64,000 bases of DNA, taken from NCBI GenBank assembly GCA_018266795.1, contig JAFDZV010000018.1:96826-160825 (forward strand), written 5' to 3'. A program made the translations under genes and the position numbers. Shown in pieces: positions 7,668 through 16,540 of the stretch (its first letter is position 1; each line of letters begins with the position of its first letter). The notes under the pieces are model-generated. The model saw only the letters and a program-made list of their open reading frames with translations. It did not search any database and was not told the DNA's origin. Source of the DNA: Bacteroidota bacterium. Lineage in GTDB: Bacteria > Bacteroidota > Ignavibacteria > OLB7.

Positions 7668-9965
7668 ATGAACATCGTTCTGCGAATTCTCCCCTGTGTG
7701 TTGTTGCTGGCAACCGGCATTGCGCACGCACAACATGGCGGTGCCACAGCCCGGCATCCGGCTCCGGCAGCAATTGGATTCCCTGAGGCATACAACGGGC
7801 TGATGCAGATCGAACCGGACTCCGCGAACGTTGCGCCGGTGAGCGGCATCACGATCCAGCGGGACGTTGCCACGTTCCATCTGGAGCGCGGCACGCTCTA
7901 CTTCTGCAGGCCGATCGGCGGCCGCGTGTGCGGTGCGCTCTTCATCGGCAACGGCAGCTTTTCGTTTACGCCTCCAACCGAGGTGGAGCGTGCGCATCTG
8001 AATCGCATGCTGGGCCACGACGCGGTCATGCAGCCGTTCAACCGGCTGTTCCTCCTGTTCGCGGACAGCACCGCCGATGAGTTGAAGCGCGGCGCGCACT
8101 TCGCCCCAGGGTCCGTTGCCGAGAGCGACGCGGCGGAGATCGGTTACTCCCTTCGATATCTGGCCGATCGCGAGATCCGCCGGTTCGACGACGAGTTCCT
8201 GGAGGCACTCCTCAACGACGACCACAACGGTCTCTTCTACTCGCAGTTCACACCCGACGGCGGCGATCCGTTCTTCTTCGAGATCAATCCGTATGTCGGC
8301 AGCTTCGAGAACGAGGAAGTGCTCTTCATGCACCGTGGTGTGAACCAGCACAATACCCCCTTCCGCGAACTGGTGAGTTCCTTTCCGCGCCGGGAATCCG
8401 GGTCGCGTCGAGTGGAGGATGCGCGCCCGCTGCTGAACGTGGAGCGCTATACGATCGACTGCTCGATTGCCACCAACCTTGATCTGGCTGCACGGTGCAA
8501 CGTGGCGTTCAAGGCTCCCGCCAGGGAGAGCCGGTGGGTTCTCTTCGCGCTGGAGCCGGAGTTGAAGGTGGATTCGGCATCGTGGGGGAACGGGGAACGG
8601 ATCGAATGCTATCAGACCGGGGATGGAGGCGTCTGGATGCGAACCAGTACGGCCGGCCTTGCATCGGGATCGTTCACGCTTCACTATCACGGGCGTTTCT
8701 TCGATCGTGCGGAGGACTGGATCGTGATGCATTCATCCATCGGATGGTATCCACAATGCGACGACAAGAACAGGGCGCTCTTCGATCTCACGTTTCATAT
8801 CCCCTCGAGCATGAAGCTGGCAAGCATCGGAGCGTTGAAGGGAACCGAGGAGCATGACGGCGTAACCACCTCGCATTGGGCAACGGCCGGTCCGGTGCGA
8901 ATCGCATCGTTCGGCCTCGGCGTGTTCGAGGAGAAGAAGGTGGAGACCGATTCAACTGCACCGATCACCGTGTATCGTGGAATTCATTCGTCGCGGGGCG
9001 CAACGGAGCAGATCGGCTGGGACGTGGAGCACAGCATCAAGTTCTTCGAATATCTGTTCGGGAAACTGGATGCTCCGAATTTCAGTGCCACCGAAATTCC
9101 GGAGGCGCACGGCGAGGCGTTTCCGGGCCTGATTCACCTGTCGGTCTCCACATTCGATCGGAACAACGAATCCGGTTTCCACGAGATATTCCGTGCGCAC
9201 GAGGTTGCGCATCAATGGTGGGGAATCGGCCTGGACTTCAGTACCTATCACGATCAGTGGCTCAGCGAGGGCTTCGCCGAATATTCCGGACTCATGTACA
9301 TGCAGGCGGTGCTGAAGGATAACGACAAGTTCTTCAAACGGCTCGATGAGTATCGCAGGCAGATCCTGGGGAACAGGAAATCGATCTTCGGAAATGGGCA
9401 GCAGGCCGGGCCGATCTGGCTGGGATATCGCACGAGCAGCAGCAGCACCGAGGGCGACTACGATCTGATTATTTATCGCAAGGGGGCGTGGGTGCTTCAC
9501 ATGCTCCGTATGATGCTGCTGGACCTGCAGACCATGAAGGAGGATAAATACCTCGGCGCAATGCGCGACTTCTTTGCCGCGTATCGCGGACGCTATGCCT
9601 CCACGGAGGATTTCCGGAAGACGATGGAGAAATATTCCGGCGCATCCATGGACTGGTTTTTCAAGCAGTGGGTGTACGGAACCGACGTTCCCACCTACAA
9701 GTGGGCATACAAGGTGGACGATGCACCAGACGGAAAATTCCGCCTGCAACTCCGAGTGGACCAGACGAACGTGCCGGACGATTTTCAGATGTACGTTCCT
9801 CTCAAGATCGACTTCGGCGACGGTCGGCTGGCGCGTCTGCGTGTTCTGGTGAAAGGGCCGCATGCGCAGCCGCAGCTTCCCCTGATGCCGTTGAAGCCGA
9901 AGCAGATATTCTTCAACGACCTGAATGCGGTGCTCTGCGAGTCGGAACAGGTGGAGTGGGAATAA
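7668..9965 (+). CDS. Exported M1-family zinc aminopeptidase
   Basis: 765 residues from ATG 7668, which opens with a Sec signal peptide (MNIVLRILPCVLLLATGIAHAQ). The gluzincin catalytic site is H511-E-V-A-H515 with the downstream glutamate E534 in LSEGFAEY, the M1 arrangement. The N-terminal 350 residues are the beta-rich region preceding the catalytic domain; the C-terminal part resembles the M1 C-terminal beta domain. Likely periplasmic or outer-membrane-associated peptide degradation. There is no T9SS sorting domain at its C-terminus. Confidence 0.9.
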   Translation: MNIVLRILPCVLLLATGIAHAQHGGATARHPAPAAIGFPEAYNGLMQIEPDSANVAPVSGITIQRDVATFHLERGTLYFCRPIGGRVCGALFIGNGSFSFTPPTEVERAHLNRMLGHDAVMQPFNRLFLLFADSTADELKRGAHFAPGSVAESDAAEIGYSLRYLADREIRRFDDEFLEALLNDDHNGLFYSQFTPDGGDPFFFEINPYVGSFENEEVLFMHRGVNQHNTPFRELVSSFPRRESGSRRVEDARPLLNVERYTIDCSIATNLDLAARCNVAFKAPARESRWVLFALEPELKVDSASWGNGERIECYQTGDGGVWMRTSTAGLASGSFTLHYHGRFFDRAEDWIVMHSSIGWYPQCDDKNRALFDLTFHIPSSMKLASIGALKGTEEHDGVTTSHWATAGPVRIASFGLGVFEEKKVETDSTAPITVYRGIHSSRGATEQIGWDVEHSIKFFEYLFGKLDAPNFSATEIPEAHGEAFPGLIHLSVSTFDRNNESGFHEIFRAHEVAHQWWGIGLDFSTYHDQWLSEGFAEYSGLMYMQAVLKDNDKFFKRLDEYRRQILGNRKSIFGNGQQAGPIWLGYRTSSSSTEGDYDLIIYRKGAWVLHMLRMMLLDLQTMKEDKYLGAMRDFFAAYRGRYASTEDFRKTMEKYSGASMDWFFKQWVYGTDVPTYKWAYKVDDAPDGKFRLQLRVDQTNVPDDFQMYVPLKIDFGDGRLARLRVLVKGPHAQPQLPLMPLKPKQIFFNDLNAVLCESEQVEWE

Positions 9966-9978
9966 CGCTTCGTGACAG

Positions 9979-10011
9979 CGGCCGGGAATGCATCACAGCC
10001 GTTCCCGGCCG
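9979..10011 (+). terminator. Hairpin after M1 peptidase gene
   Basis: CGGCCGGGAA (9979-9988) pairs with TTCCCGGCCG (10002-10011), a 10-bp stem with a 13-nt loop, beginning 14 bp after the stop. It lacks an adjacent T-tract; the nearest T-rich bit is GGGGCTTTCT some 15 nt on. It lies between convergent genes. Confidence 0.55.
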
Positions 10012-10154
10012 TGAATGCGTTGGGGCTTTCTATTCGATGACGTAGGGGCATGCGGCGTTCCCATTTACGCAGCCGCCAGGGTTGTCGCCATCGTTGTTCT
10101 TCACGCAATGACCTTGGGCCCGCGAGCCCGATGCCCTTGCCTGAGACGGGATGC

Positions 10155-11369
10155 TTATCTGCTTACGACAACCGATGCCGATTTTACCAGGCGGCCGTCG
10201 TAGAACAGATTCACCAGATAGGTTCCGGATTCGTCGAAGCGATGCATCATCACCCGTTCGCATGCCTCCGATGCCGATGTGGCGAACGGGTAGTAGAGAA
10301 TGCGTCCGTATACGTCGCTGATTGCGACGCATGTGGAACCGCCGGCCTCGTTCTCCGAGAACTCGATCACGGCAACGCTGGATGCATACCATGATCGCCG
10401 GACGGCCAGGCGCCCGATGTTGCCGGTGGTATCCGGCCTCTCCGAGTGCGTCTGGGCAAACAACTGTCCCCACTGCCCCAGGTAATTCACCCAGTAGGAA
10501 TTGTTGAGCTTCCGCCAGAGTGCAACTGTCGGCGTCTCCCGCCGCATGAATTTCCCGCTTCCTTTTCCGTTCCGGTAAACATTTACGCGCAGGTATGCGA
10601 TCGTGGCGCTGAAGCGGAGAGGAACGCCGAAACGAACAAGTGCCATGATCGGCCTGTCGCCGTACACCCCGGGTCCCGTCGAATGCGTACAGGGGATTGC
10701 TCCCATGCTGTCCAGGAGAACCATGCGGCTTCCGTCGGAACTGCGAACCAGTTCCACGGAATAGCTCAGGGTGTCGCTCGCGGGGACGGCCATGGAGTCC
10801 GCTGCAGCCGGGCGACGATCCTCCCACAACAGCTCTCGATAGAAACTGAGCGTGTCGCCGGCAATCAGCGTGACATCGTCCGTCCGGCTCTCCGAACTGA
10901 GTTCCTCGGCGTCCGTTGAGAACGTGCGCCAGCTTTTCCAGTGATGCAGCGGAAGGCGGTAACCGTTTCGCTTGAAGCCGGTGATGGTGTAGATGGTACG
11001 GCTTGCCGAATCGTTCCGCATGATGAAGTCGTAGGTGGCGCATGCCCACTCGACCGGGATGGTATCGCCGTTGGGGCGAATCCGGTAGAGCGCGGATCCA
11101 TCCTCCAACTCGGCATAGAGATCGGGGCGGATGTCGCGCGCCGGCATGGCGCGCTGGCCGGTTGCACGCTGGGTGGCGAGGAGAGGAAGGACCATGAGCA
11201 GCAGAGCGATGAGCAGCGGGCAGGCAGGGCCTGGCCTGCTCGACGGCTGTACCGGAGCGCTCGATGGCCGTACCGGAACGAACGGGGAAACGGCGGAGCT
11301 GCGCGATCGCGTAAGATCGCCGACATGCTCAACCCTCCCATTCGGAGGATCCGGTATCGGATGGTTCAT
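10155..11369 (-). CDS. Exported protein with probable T9SS-type C-terminal domain
   Basis: 404 residues from ATG 11369, which has GGGAG about 11 nt upstream; the open frame continues further upstream without features. After a long arginine/proline-rich N-region, a hydrophobic segment (ACPLLIALLLMVLPLLATQRATGQ, here about residues 47-70) looks like a signal peptide with a late start; initiation closer to it cannot be excluded. The body is unrecognised. The last ~60 residues (ISDVYGRILYY ... GTYLVNLFYDGRLVK) follow the pattern of T9SS type A sorting domains. No enzymatic motif seen. Confidence 0.6.
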   Translation of the reverse strand: MNHPIPDPPNGRVEHVGDLTRSRSSAVSPFVPVRPSSAPVQPSSRPGPACPLLIALLLMVLPLLATQRATGQRAMPARDIRPDLYAELEDGSALYRIRPNGDTIPVEWACATYDFIMRNDSASRTIYTITGFKRNGYRLPLHHWKSWRTFSTDAEELSSESRTDDVTLIAGDTLSFYRELLWEDRRPAAADSMAVPASDTLSYSVELVRSSDGSRMVLLDSMGAIPCTHSTGPGVYGDRPIMALVRFGVPLRFSATIAYLRVNVYRNGKGSGKFMRRETPTVALWRKLNNSYWVNYLGQWGQLFAQTHSERPDTTGNIGRLAVRRSWYASSVAVIEFSENEAGGSTCVAISDVYGRILYYPFATSASEACERVMMHRFDESGTYLVNLFYDGRLVKSASVVVSR

Positions 11370-11734
11370 CACTGACAATTCTCCCGGCCATGACATCAAT
11401 ACATGGCCGCATAATTGAATGCTGCTCACCGGCAGCATCACATGCGCAACTCCAGGCAGACTTCGGGGTGTGGAGACGGTATCACACGCCTCCATGGCAG
11501 GAGAGAGGGCGACCAATATACCAATGCCCCCGACTATCCGCACCGGACCGTGCAGTGCCCTTCCGAAGCCGCTGGTGCCGGCACACGTGCGGGCGCAGGC
11601 CCGCACTACTGCCCCCGCTGGTCGCGAACGCGGGCCGCCGGACACGGCCACCGAACCATGCAATCGGCTCCGCACAACTCCCGCATCATGAATTGTGGGC
11701 GGCGGAAACCCTCATCCCTCGTAGTTTTGCCGTA
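11370..11734. other. Divergent spacer between 10155-11369 and prmC
   Basis: 365 bp without a credible gene. TAGTTTTG at 11722-11729 matches the TAnnTTTG -7 element of Bacteroidota promoters and ends 5 bp before the prmC ATG, which would make a nearly leaderless transcript. No convincing -33 TTTG was found at the expected distance. Confidence 0.4.
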
Positions 11735-12610
11735 ATGACTTCTGTGCAGACGGAGATCTGGACGATACTACGCCTGATTACGTGGGGAGCCGACTACTTC
11801 AAGAAGAAGGGGGTCGACTCTCCACGTTTGACGATGGAGCTGCTGCTGGCCCATGTGCTGAAGCTGCGCCGGTTCGATCTGTACATGCAGTTCGACCGTC
11901 CCCTTTCCGAAGCGGAACTGGAGAGGCTTCGCGCGCTCGTGAAGCGACGTGCGACCCATGAGCCGTTGCAGTACATCATCGGCGAGACGCAGTTCTATCG
12001 CCGCACGTTCAAGGTGAATCCGTCGGTGCTGATCCCGCGGCCGGAGACGGAGATACTGGTGCAGGAGTCGTTGCGCCGTGTTCACGGCATCCGCTGCCTC
12101 GATGCCGGCACGGGGTCCGGCTGTATCGGGATCACGATAGCCCTGGAGCGGCCCGATACCGAAGTGATCGCCATCGACAGCTCCGAGGAGGCGCTGGAAC
12201 TTGCGCGCAGCAATGCGGACGAGCTTGGCGCCCGCAACATCACGTTTCGGCACGCGGATCTTTTCGACGACGATGCGATGCGTGCCCTCGGCTCATTCGA
12301 TGTCGTTGTCAGCAATCCTCCCTATATCCCGCCGGAGGAGATCGCGACCCTGGAACCGGAGGTGCGCGACCACGAACCGCGCATGGCGTTGACGGATGAG
12401 AACGATGGATTCGACTTCTACAGGCGATTCATCGAACTTGCACCACGTCTGCTGCGCGAAGGGTCCAGCATGTTCTTCGAGATTGGTTTCGGGCAGGCGG
12501 AGCGTCTCGGAGCAATGTATCGTTCGGCGGGATTCGATGTGGACCTCCTTACCGACCTCGAAAAGGTTCAGCGCATTCTCTGGGCGCGCTTCGATAAACG
12601 GATTCTCTGA
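11735..12610 (+). CDS. prmC: Peptide chain release factor N5-glutamine methyltransferase
   Basis: 291 residues. PrmC (HemK) methylates the GGQ glutamine of release factors RF1/RF2 with S-adenosylmethionine. The N-terminal helical domain (about 1-80) is followed by the RF-binding IPRPETEILV motif, the SAM-binding LDAGTGSGCIGI and the catalytic N194-P-P-Y197 loop. Start is the first ATG consistent with family length. Downstream dtd follows after 102 bp. Confidence 0.95.
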   Translation: MTSVQTEIWTILRLITWGADYFKKKGVDSPRLTMELLLAHVLKLRRFDLYMQFDRPLSEAELERLRALVKRRATHEPLQYIIGETQFYRRTFKVNPSVLIPRPETEILVQESLRRVHGIRCLDAGTGSGCIGITIALERPDTEVIAIDSSEEALELARSNADELGARNITFRHADLFDDDAMRALGSFDVVVSNPPYIPPEEIATLEPEVRDHEPRMALTDENDGFDFYRRFIELAPRLLREGSSMFFEIGFGQAERLGAMYRSAGFDVDLLTDLEKVQRILWARFDKRIL

Positions 12611-12712
12611 CAGCGTCTTCGGACCTTCCTGCCATCTCCGCACCGCCGTGCGATGCGTCTCGGTGCGGTTGGAATCGTTCACTTTTGCAGCAGAACCATT
12701 CTCCGCTTCCCA

Positions 12713-13162
12713 ATGAAGGCAGTAGTACAACGCGTTCGGGACGCATCGGTTACAGTAGACGGCCGGATTGTTGGAAGTATTCCTCGTGGAATGGTGGTGC
12801 TGCTTGGCGTTGGCCGCGCAGATACCGAAGCGCACGCCGACATGCTTGCCAGAAAGATCGCCGCGCTCCGGCTGTTCCCCGATGCGAACGAGATCCCGAA
12901 TCTCTCCCTGATCGATACCGGATACTCGGCTCTCGTGGTGAGCCAGTTCACCCTTCTGGGGGACACGCGCAAGGGAAACCGGCCAAGCTATGTCGATGCC
13001 GCCGCGCCGGAGCTTGCCGAACAGCTGTATGAACGCTTCAACGAGGCGCTGCGTGGCATCATCGGGAGCGATCGTGTGGCTACGGGACGCTTTCGCACGA
13101 TGATGGATGTGGCATTCGTGAACGAAGGGCCGTTTACACTTCTCGTGGAGTCCAAGGTATGA
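12713..13162 (+). CDS. dtd: D-aminoacyl-tRNA deacylase
   Basis: 149 residues, the family's usual size. Dtd hydrolyses D-aminoacyl-tRNAs (and Gly-tRNA-Ala), recycling tRNA. The two active-site signatures are present: SQFTLLGDTRKGNRPSY (about 78-94) and, near the C-terminus, NEGPFT, the Gly-cisPro motif (usually NxGPVT). Starts with MKAVVQRV, typical. Its last 4 bp (ATGA) overlap the next gene's start, indicating translational coupling. Confidence 0.95.
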   Translation: MKAVVQRVRDASVTVDGRIVGSIPRGMVVLLGVGRADTEAHADMLARKIAALRLFPDANEIPNLSLIDTGYSALVVSQFTLLGDTRKGNRPSYVDAAAPELAEQLYERFNEALRGIIGSDRVATGRFRTMMDVAFVNEGPFTLLVESKV

Positions 13163-13914
13163 GACCCGGTGCGGGGCGGTCGGAGCGGAACGGTGCCCTG
13201 CGCCGGCATGGCGCCGTGCCGGCGGCCGCGCTTCTGGTGCTGTGCGGGCTTACCGCATCTCCGGTCTGCGCCGGGGCTCGCGGGTGGCAGCGCTATCAGT
13301 CGGCACACGTGGTGCTTCTGGCACCCGCAGGGCAGGATGTGACCCGCCTGCTGGAGGAGCTGGAGCGTGCCCACGCCGATGTGCGAGCCTATGGATTGAC
13401 CCTTCGGGGGATGATATCGGCGCGATGCTACCCCACCACTGCGGATTTCATGAGCGCATCCGGGGGAGGCGCATACAACCTGGCGCTGGCCAGATCCGGC
13501 AGAATCCATCTTCAACCGCTCCCCGTACTGATGCGCCGCGGCGAGCTTGGTAGGGCACTCCGCCATGAGATAACCCATGTCGCGCTGGAACGCGCGGCGA
13601 GATTCGGACTGCCGCGATGGCTGAACGAAGGGATGGCGATGTCCGTGGCCGGCGAGAAGCAACCGGAGCGTCTACGATTCGCCCGGCTTGCGCAGCTGGA
13701 GGATACGCTGGCCCGCTCCCGCCGGTACGACAACCTCCGCTCGGCATACGGCACGGCGGAGAGACTGACCTCCGCGCTGCTCCTTGCATGCGGCCGTGCA
13801 AAGGTGCTGGCGCTACTTCAGGCGGTGGGAGCCGGGGCCGGATTCGACGCCGGTTTCCGGGCACTTACCGGGGAAGCGCCCGATCGCTGGGCCGCATCGC
13901 GCCTGGACCGTTGA
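13159..13914 (+). CDS. Exported gluzincin-type (peptidase MA-like) metallopeptidase
   Basis: 251 residues with a signal peptide (hydrophobic AAALLVLCGLTASPVCAGA, about 22-40). The zinc motif is H-E-I-T-H-V in ALRHEITHVALE (about 134-145), followed by WLNEGMA, the glutamate-containing third-ligand motif of Peptidase_MA_2-type gluzincins. The target peptide is unknown; location is periplasm or envelope. Translation is coupled to dtd by an ATGA overlap, with no evident functional link. Confidence 0.78.
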   Translation: MRPGAGRSERNGALRRHGAVPAAALLVLCGLTASPVCAGARGWQRYQSAHVVLLAPAGQDVTRLLEELERAHADVRAYGLTLRGMISARCYPTTADFMSASGGGAYNLALARSGRIHLQPLPVLMRRGELGRALRHEITHVALERAARFGLPRWLNEGMAMSVAGEKQPERLRFARLAQLEDTLARSRRYDNLRSAYGTAERLTSALLLACGRAKVLALLQAVGAGAGFDAGFRALTGEAPDRWAASRLDR

Positions 13915-13930
13915 TACGAAGGGTTCCCGG

Positions 13931-13947
13931 CATTGCATAATGCAATG
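13931..13947. promoter_or_regulatory. 17-nt palindrome, possible operator
   Basis: CATTGCAT-A-ATGCAATG: 8-bp arms around one central base, in the 177-bp gap between the peptidase and the STAS gene. The spacer is too short to form an RNA hairpin, so a dimeric DNA-binding protein site is the more likely reading. Confidence 0.4.
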
Positions 13948-14091
13948 GTGCGTCGTGGCCATTTGTTTTCTTGCAAGACCCTCCGGGGTGGAATATCTTC
14001 GTTTCCGCAAAAAACGGCCCTCGAAAGTTTGGTACGATATTCTCTATAGCATACTCACAGAAACGCATTCAGCAACGGAGGTTGGAAGCGC

Positions 14092-14436
14092 ATGGCATCA
14101 AAGGTGAAAACGGCACTCCTCGGCCAGATCTGGCTTGTTGAGCCGCGCGGAGAGTTCGTTGGCGGCGACGAGACGGACGAGCTTCGCACCGCATTGGACG
14201 AAGCAAACAAGGCAGGAGCAACCAAGCTGTTGGTGGACCTTGCTGGTGTCAGCTATCTCAACTCCACTGCCCTCGGCGTTCTCATCGCAGGGCATACGAG
14301 CTTCACGAAGCGCGGCGCGGAGATTGTGCTCTGCAACGTCTCGGACAACATCCGGAACATCTTCGTGATCACGAAGCTCACCCTGGTCTTCACGATCTAC
14401 GAGTCGCGCGATGAGGCGCTCAAGCATCTGGAGTAG
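14092..14436 (+). CDS. STAS-domain anti-sigma factor antagonist
   Basis: 114 residues, a single STAS domain of the SpoIIAA/RsbV type. The phosphorylatable serine is S58 in SYLNSTALGVLI, in the same position as the DSSGLGVL motif of the family. A GGAGG Shine-Dalgarno lies 10 nt before the ATG. Such proteins bind anti-sigma kinases when unphosphorylated and release the sigma factor. No RsbW-type kinase or PP2C phosphatase gene is in the window, so the partner is elsewhere. It directly precedes the exbB operon (148 bp), but co-transcription is unproven. Confidence 0.88.
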   Translation: MASKVKTALLGQIWLVEPRGEFVGGDETDELRTALDEANKAGATKLLVDLAGVSYLNSTALGVLIAGHTSFTKRGAEIVLCNVSDNIRNIFVITKLTLVFTIYESRDEALKHLE

Positions 14437-14584
14437 TGCGCGAACGGCCTGTGGTAACATGCCGCTGGCCTCGCGGGTATATCCCGGGTGTAGCCATCGA
14501 TAACGATCCGGCATGCCTAGCAGGCGAGAGAATCAAGATCATAGTCAATACACGTCAACCTAACTCAACTCTGAAAGGAGTCTC

Positions 14585-15364
14585 ATGAAAAGCAAGTTCT
14601 TCGTCATCGGCGTTGTGGTCGCCTGCTTGGCGATAGGTTTCCTCATCTGGGCATTGTGGTTCGGCAGCACCATGAACTTCAAGGACGGGGTTGCCCGTGA
14701 ACTTCCCAGCAACCTCCTGGGCACGGTGTACACTGGCGGTCCGCTCGTGGCCATCCTCGTGGCCCTTACCCTGATGGTGGTGACGTTCATCGTTGAGCGC
14801 ATCTTCTCGCTGACGAAGGCCCAGGGCCGCGGTCCGCTTCCTGCATTCATCAAGCGTGTGCAGCAGCATCTCACCGCGGGGAACGTGGAAGCAGCCATCG
14901 ACGAGTGCAACAAGCAGCGCGGTTCGGCTGCAAGCATTCTGCGTGCCGGGCTGGAGCGCTACCTGCAGGTTCGCAACGACGCATCGTTCGATACCGAGAA
15001 GAAACTTGCCGAAGTCAAGCGCGCGGTTGATGAGTCCACCGGGCTCGAGACTCCGCTGCTCGAGAAGAACCTGGTGGCGCTCTCCACCATCGCCTCGATC
15101 TCCACGATGATCGGACTCCTCGGCACTACGCTGGGCATGATTCGTTCCTTCCAGGCGCTCGCAAGCTCCGGCCAGGCCGCCTCGGCGGTTCAGCTTTCGA
15201 TCGGCATCTCCGAAGCACTCATCAACACGGCCGGTGGCCTTACCGCCGCCATCCTCTCCATCGTGTCGTACAACTATTTCACGAACCGCGTGGACAACTT
15301 CGTCTACATGATCGAGGAAGCCACGCTCTCGATGATGGAAATCCTGACGACACGCACGAAGTAG
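14585..15364 (+). CDS. exbB: MotA/TolQ/ExbB proton channel protein
   Basis: 259 residues. TM1 is at about 7-29, TM2 at about 45-68 (GGPLVAILVALTLMVV), a cytoplasmic loop follows, then two more TM segments between about 165 and 230 containing the ExbB-type LLGTTLGMIRSFQ and the GISEALINTAGGLTAAI signature. It forms the inner-membrane H+ channel that energises TonB. Strong RBS AAAGGAG 5 nt before the ATG. First gene of the ExbB-ExbD-ExbD-TonB operon. Confidence 0.92.
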   Translation: MKSKFFVIGVVVACLAIGFLIWALWFGSTMNFKDGVARELPSNLLGTVYTGGPLVAILVALTLMVVTFIVERIFSLTKAQGRGPLPAFIKRVQQHLTAGNVEAAIDECNKQRGSAASILRAGLERYLQVRNDASFDTEKKLAEVKRAVDESTGLETPLLEKNLVALSTIASISTMIGLLGTTLGMIRSFQALASSGQAASAVQLSIGISEALINTAGGLTAAILSIVSYNYFTNRVDNFVYMIEEATLSMMEILTTRTK

Positions 15365-15400
15365 TGTCAACCACAAGCTTTACGAGAGCGAGATACTACT

Positions 15401-15928
15401 ATGGCACATAAACCGAAACGGGTCGGCTTCAAGCTGGACATGACGCCCCTGGTGGACGTCGCCTTCCTGCTGCTGACCTTCTTCATGCTGACGGCGAAGT
15501 TCAAGTCTGACGCGGAGAGCGAGCAGAAGTTCGAGATCAAGCGTCCGACCGCCTCGGCCGACACGGCGAAGTTGCCGGAGATGGGAACGGCTACGGTGAA
15601 GATCGGCATCGAGAAGGGGGGAGACACGGTGATGTATTACACCGTTGCGAACGAGAAGGATCGTGGCGCCATCTACACGCAGGTGCCGGGCATCACGATG
15701 GAGGAAGCCTCCAAGAAGGCTCAGGTGATGGTGCCGGACACCACGGTGCTCGGCCATCTGGTGCTGGCAACGCGGAGCAAGACCTCCAACAAGGTGAAGT
15801 TTGCCATCGATGCCGACAGGCGAATCAACTTCGGGCGCATCGAACAGGTGATGAACACGTTCCGCTCCCAGGGAGCAACAACGTTCAACTTCGTCACGGT
15901 AAGCCAGCAGTCGAGCGGAAAGGATTGA
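15401..15928 (+). CDS. exbD: ExbD/TolR biopolymer transport protein (first copy)
   Basis: 175 residues. A basic cytoplasmic tail (KPKRVGFK) is followed by the single TM helix containing the proton-carrying aspartate in LDMTPLVDVAFLLLTFFML; the periplasmic domain (about 40-175) is of TolR/ExbD type. Partners ExbB in the channel. 36 bp after exbB. It is the most divergent of the three ExbD copies, with a longer periplasmic insertion (about 45-75). Confidence 0.9.
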   Translation: MAHKPKRVGFKLDMTPLVDVAFLLLTFFMLTAKFKSDAESEQKFEIKRPTASADTAKLPEMGTATVKIGIEKGGDTVMYYTVANEKDRGAIYTQVPGITMEEASKKAQVMVPDTTVLGHLVLATRSKTSNKVKFAIDADRRINFGRIEQVMNTFRSQGATTFNFVTVSQQSSGKD

Positions 15929-15991
15929 GAGATCCTAGTGCACGACACGTGAGATGCAACAACACGAATTCGACAACTGGAGGATAGTCCG

Positions 15992-16540
15992 ATGGCAGGT
16001 GCTGATTTAGGGGGCGGAGGCAGTCGGAGTCATAAAAAGAAAGGAAGCAGCATAAAGAAGCCGAAACGGATCGGCTTCTCGCTGGACATGACGCCCCTGG
16101 TGGACGTTGCGTTCCTGCTGCTGACGTTCTTCATGTTCGCTACGACAATGGCGCAGCCGCAGATCATGGAGATGTCCACTCCGCCTCAGCTCGATGTTCC
16201 GATCGATGTACAGGCCTCGCGCCTGGTAACGATATATGTTCGATTCGACGGGAAGATCTTCTACAACACGGGCCTGGACCCGGCGATGCAGCCGCTGGAG
16301 CTGAACAAGATCAAGGAATTCTCCGTGCAGCGGAACAGCGAGAAGGGGAACGATCTGATCACGTCGCTCAAGGTTGACCCGCGCGCAAAGTATTCGCAGC
16401 TCATCAAGGTGCTCGATGAACTGAATCTTGCAGAGGGTGATCTTACCGAGAAGTACAAGCAGCAGAAGACGACGCGTGAGCGCCGGTTCGCAATGGTGCA
16501 GATGACTGAGCAAGACAAAGAGGAGCTGGCAAAGCTATGA
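15992..16540 (+). CDS. exbD: ExbD/TolR biopolymer transport protein (second copy)
   Basis: 182 residues. A Gly/Ser/Lys-rich N-terminal tail precedes the TM helix with LDMTPLVDVAF (the Asp-bearing proton path). The 30 residues from LDMTPL to QIME are identical to the third ExbD (17535-18059), although 9 of 92 bases differ, all silently. The C-terminus is helical and charged (EDKEELAKL). Overlaps tonB by ATGA at 16537-16540. Confidence 0.9.
   Translation: MAGADLGGGGSRSHKKKGSSIKKPKRIGFSLDMTPLVDVAFLLLTFFMFATTMAQPQIMEMSTPPQLDVPIDVQASRLVTIYVRFDGKIFYNTGLDPAMQPLELNKIKEFSVQRNSEKGNDLITSLKVDPRAKYSQLIKVLDELNLAEGDLTEKYKQQKTTRERRFAMVQMTEQDKEELAKL

Noticed and set aside
10030-10170. Minus-strand peptide tail with regularly spaced cysteines (ending GCVNGNAACPYVIE) just past the 10155 gene
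   Set aside because: No ATG in frame after the preceding gene and no ribosome site; the composition could be chance. It might be a tiny peptide, but nothing supports a start.
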